DNA of 32,286 bases, from positions 41,170-73,455 of the forward strand of contig CP070825.1 of assembly GCA_020344415.1 (NCBI GenBank). The letters run 5' to 3'. The position numbers and the translations under genes were made by a program. The notes below the pieces were generated by a model. The model did not search any database. It was not told where the DNA came from and saw nothing but the letters and a program-made list of their open reading frames with translations. Below, piece after piece: positions 30,753 through 32,286 of the stretch; the stretch's first letter is position 1, and each line of letters begins with the position of its first letter. This DNA comes from Candidatus Aminicenantota bacterium. Its GTDB lineage: Bacteria; Acidobacteriota; Aminicenantia; Aminicenantales; Aminicenantaceae.

Positions 30753-31175
30753 TTAATCGACCGTTTCTGTTTTGACCTCTGTAATAATACCCACTATTTC
30801 TATTCCGGCCTCCTTAACAACTTGGATGACATCAACGATAAGTCCATATTCCAGGTCTTGGTCGGCTTTTACATAGAGTTTCTTCTCGCCCACTGTCATG
30901 AAAGCTTCTTCCAACATGGTCTGAAGGGTCTCCATTGTCGCTTGATCTTGGTTGATGTATAGGGAGCCGTCTCTTCTGATGGAGAGAACAACATCAGGAT
31001 TGTCGGGCATCTGTATTGTGTTAAGAGCAGTGGGTAGCCTGAGGTCGAATCCTTTCTGGACCAGAGGAGTGACGACCATAAAAATAATTAGGAGAACAAG
31101 CAAGACATCACAAAGGGGAACAACATTAGGTTCGGATTTTACTTCTTCTTCATTACCACCAACTGCAAATCCCAT
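30753..31175 (-). CDS. exbD: ExbD/TolR family biopolymer transporter
   Basis: A 140-residue inner-membrane protein with one N-terminal helix (about 22-42) and a periplasmic domain. NVVPLCDVLLVLLIIFMVVTP contains D23, matching the conserved proton-path Asp of ExbD/TolR helices. KKLYVKADQDLEYGLIVDVIQVVKEAG is the typical periplasmic signature. ExbD works with ExbB, encoded just upstream, to pass proton-motive force to TonB. AGAGGT precedes the ATG. It is last in the tonB-exbB-exbD order and convergent with the SPL-like gene across a 30-base gap. A TolR identity is possible but the adjacent TonB-type gene favours ExbD. Confidence 0.92.
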   Translation of the reverse strand: MGFAVGGNEEEVKSEPNVVPLCDVLLVLLIIFMVVTPLVQKGFDLRLPTALNTIQMPDNPDVVLSIRRDGSLYINQDQATMETLQTMLEEAFMTVGEKKLYVKADQDLEYGLIVDVIQVVKEAGIEIVGIITEVKTETVD

Positions 31176-31221
31176 TTTATACCTCTTTCTTTTTTTTTAT
31201 TTTTAAATAATTGTTTTTATA

Positions 31222-31902
31222 TTAAGGGCTTTTTTCTGCTCTTCTGACAAAGAAGTCAACAATTTGAGAACTTGTGTTTGACATCTCAGCACCGTACGTG
31301 TCTATCTTTGTGGTCAAGAAGTTATAGCACCACAGCGCGATGATAGCCACCCCGATTCCAAAAGCCGTTGTAATCAAGGCTTCAGCAATCCCCCCGGCGA
31401 CAGCACCGATTCCCCCAGAACCTGTTAAGGCCATCCCTCGGAAAGCATTGATGATTCCAGCGATGGTTCCAAAAAGTCCGATAAAAGGAGAAGAGGTAGC
31501 GATTGTGGCTAAGGTGTTCAATCCCCTCTTCAGTTCTTGCGTGAATATTGTTGCGGCTCTCTCACATCCTCTTTGAGCTGTTTCAACCTGTTCTTCAAGG
31601 CTTAGGTTTGCTTCTTTGCCTTCAAAGAATTCATGGATTCCAGCAGCAGTCACTCGGGCTAAATGGCTTCCGTTGAATTCCTTCTTGGAAGACAGCGTTA
31701 AAGCTTCCTGTACTTGTCCTTTTTTTAATAAATCAGCGAGCTTCGGTGCAACCTGTTTTGATTTTCTTCTGGCTTTAGCGAAAACCAATTGCCTTTCGAT
31801 AAATAGATAAATAGAAACAACGGAAAGAAAGACTAGCAATATAGCAACTGTTTTGGCTACAGCTCCCATGGCATTCCACATTTCAATTAGACCAAATTGC
31901 AT
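31222..31902 (-). CDS. exbB: ExbB/TolQ/MotA family proton channel
   Basis: A 226-residue inner-membrane protein with three helices at about 12-34, 110-145 and 158-190. The MotA/TolQ/ExbB signature is GLNTLATIATSSPFIGLFGTIAGIINAF followed by AVAGGIAEALITTAFGIGVAIIALWCYNFL. With ExbD it forms the proton-driven stator that powers TonB. Strong AAAGGAGGTAC (CCTCC at 31911-31915 on the plus strand) lies eight bases before the ATG. It lies 43 bases after the tonB-like gene and 46 before exbD, all on one strand. Confidence 0.94.
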   Translation of the reverse strand: MQFGLIEMWNAMGAVAKTVAILLVFLSVVSIYLFIERQLVFAKARRKSKQVAPKLADLLKKGQVQEALTLSSKKEFNGSHLARVTAAGIHEFFEGKEANLSLEEQVETAQRGCERAATIFTQELKRGLNTLATIATSSPFIGLFGTIAGIINAFRGMALTGSGGIGAVAGGIAEALITTAFGIGVAIIALWCYNFLTTKIDTYGAEMSNTSSQIVDFFVRRAEKSP

Positions 31903-31945
31903 TTTAAGTACCTCCTTTTAAATGTCGAAAGCAATCTATGGCTTT

Positions 31946-32286
31946 TTATTTTAATTTGAATCTAACAGTAACTGTAAAGATAACGCCTCTTGGACGACCG
32001 TTGATGATCATGGGCTCGTAGACCCACTGGCGAACAGCATCGATGGCTGCCTGGTCAAGAAGGGGGATGGACCTGAGAACCTTCACATTCTGGACCCTTC
32101 CGTATATATCGGTGGTCGCTTCAACGATCACGACTCCTTCAACCCTTGCCTGGCGTGCGATTTCAGGATAGATAGGAAGGACTTCTTTGATGAGTTTGGG
32201 TGGTTTGATTTCACCGACAGCTCTGATAGGGGCTTCGACTTCACCGACAACGCCGCCAAGCACTCCGCCGACGACACCGCCGAGCA
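31946..32286 (-). CDS. tonB: TonB C-terminal domain protein (partial, continues past window edge)
   Basis: Only the last ~113 residues are inside the window. The reading frame stays open to the right edge, so no start codon is given. The visible part has a Gly/Val-rich stretch (LGGVVGGVLGGVVGEV-like), a PPKLIKEVLPIYPEIA segment and the TonB_C fold: ARVEGVVIVEATTDIYGRVQNVKVLRSIPLLDQAAIDAVRQW then VYEPMIINGRP. This domain contacts outer-membrane transporters. The Pro-rich linker normal in TonB is replaced by the Gly-rich repeat just before it, but the rest is not visible. Followed by exbB after 43 bases. Confidence 0.88.
   Translation of the reverse strand, partial: LGGVVGGVLGGVVGEVEAPIRAVGEIKPPKLIKEVLPIYPEIARQARVEGVVIVEATTDIYGRVQNVKVLRSIPLLDQAAIDAVRQWVYEPMIINGRPRGVIFTVTVRFKLK

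Overview
The window looks like a chromosomal segment of a Gram-negative-type bacterium of moderate, slightly AT-leaning base composition. A TonB/ExbB/ExbD set and an RseP-type protease point to an outer membrane. The mix of HypCDE, an RseP/IspG envelope block, SPL-like radical SAM and dense families of short palindromic repeats is reminiscent of Acidobacteriota/Aminicenantota-like lineages, but that placement is an impression from gene content. No rRNA or other phylogenetic marker was analysed.

Left edge (1-2960): accessory DNA. A degenerate tRNA-Arg-like remnant is followed by a padR-type regulator and an Lnt-like carbon-nitrogen hydrolase in one minus-strand operon. The padR promoter carries evenly spaced GATATA repeats. 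A decayed tyrosine-recombinase C-terminus lies against the 3' end of tRNA-His, the usual scar of an integrated element. Two almost identical 19-bp palindromes lie upstream of tRNA-His.

3026-9041 (minus strand): a conserved housekeeping operon read phoH, 7TM-HD phosphodiesterase, ybeY, CorC-like, era (ribosome maturation, RNA metabolism, probable c-di-AMP turnover).

9406-16037 (plus strand): a small ribbon-helix-helix-like protein, ATP sulfurylase, a small sulfotransferase, APS kinase, a WbpP/TviC-type epimerase, WbpA-type UDP-GlcNAc 6-dehydrogenase and UDP-glucose 6-dehydrogenase. Together these could supply activated sulfate (PAPS) and UDP-uronic acids, suggesting synthesis of a sulfated acidic glycan. 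No glycosyltransferase or exporter is in the window, so the end product is inferred.

16131-20729 (minus strand): hypC, hypD, hypE (NiFe hydrogenase Fe(CN)2CO cofactor assembly), overlapped at its end by a membrane-anchored alpha/alpha-barrel glycosidase-like gene. 20827-27354 (plus strand): the envelope/isoprenoid block uppS, cdsA, dxr, rseP, ispG, then larE. uppS has a consensus promoter so close to its ATG that a leaderless mRNA is predicted. 27466-28425 is a minus-strand 2-hydroxyacid dehydrogenase. 28659-30722 is a ParB-like gene paired with an SPL-family radical SAM gene. 30753 to the right edge is exbD, exbB and a truncated tonB on the minus strand.

Across the window, a two-part repeat (an 18-bp GGCTTGAT..ATCAAGCC palindrome plus a TGTCATTGCGAG..CGCAATGACA hairpin) occurs at six intergenic loci, five of them between co-directional genes. 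A second family (about 145 bp with GGGGTCAGG ends) occurs twice.
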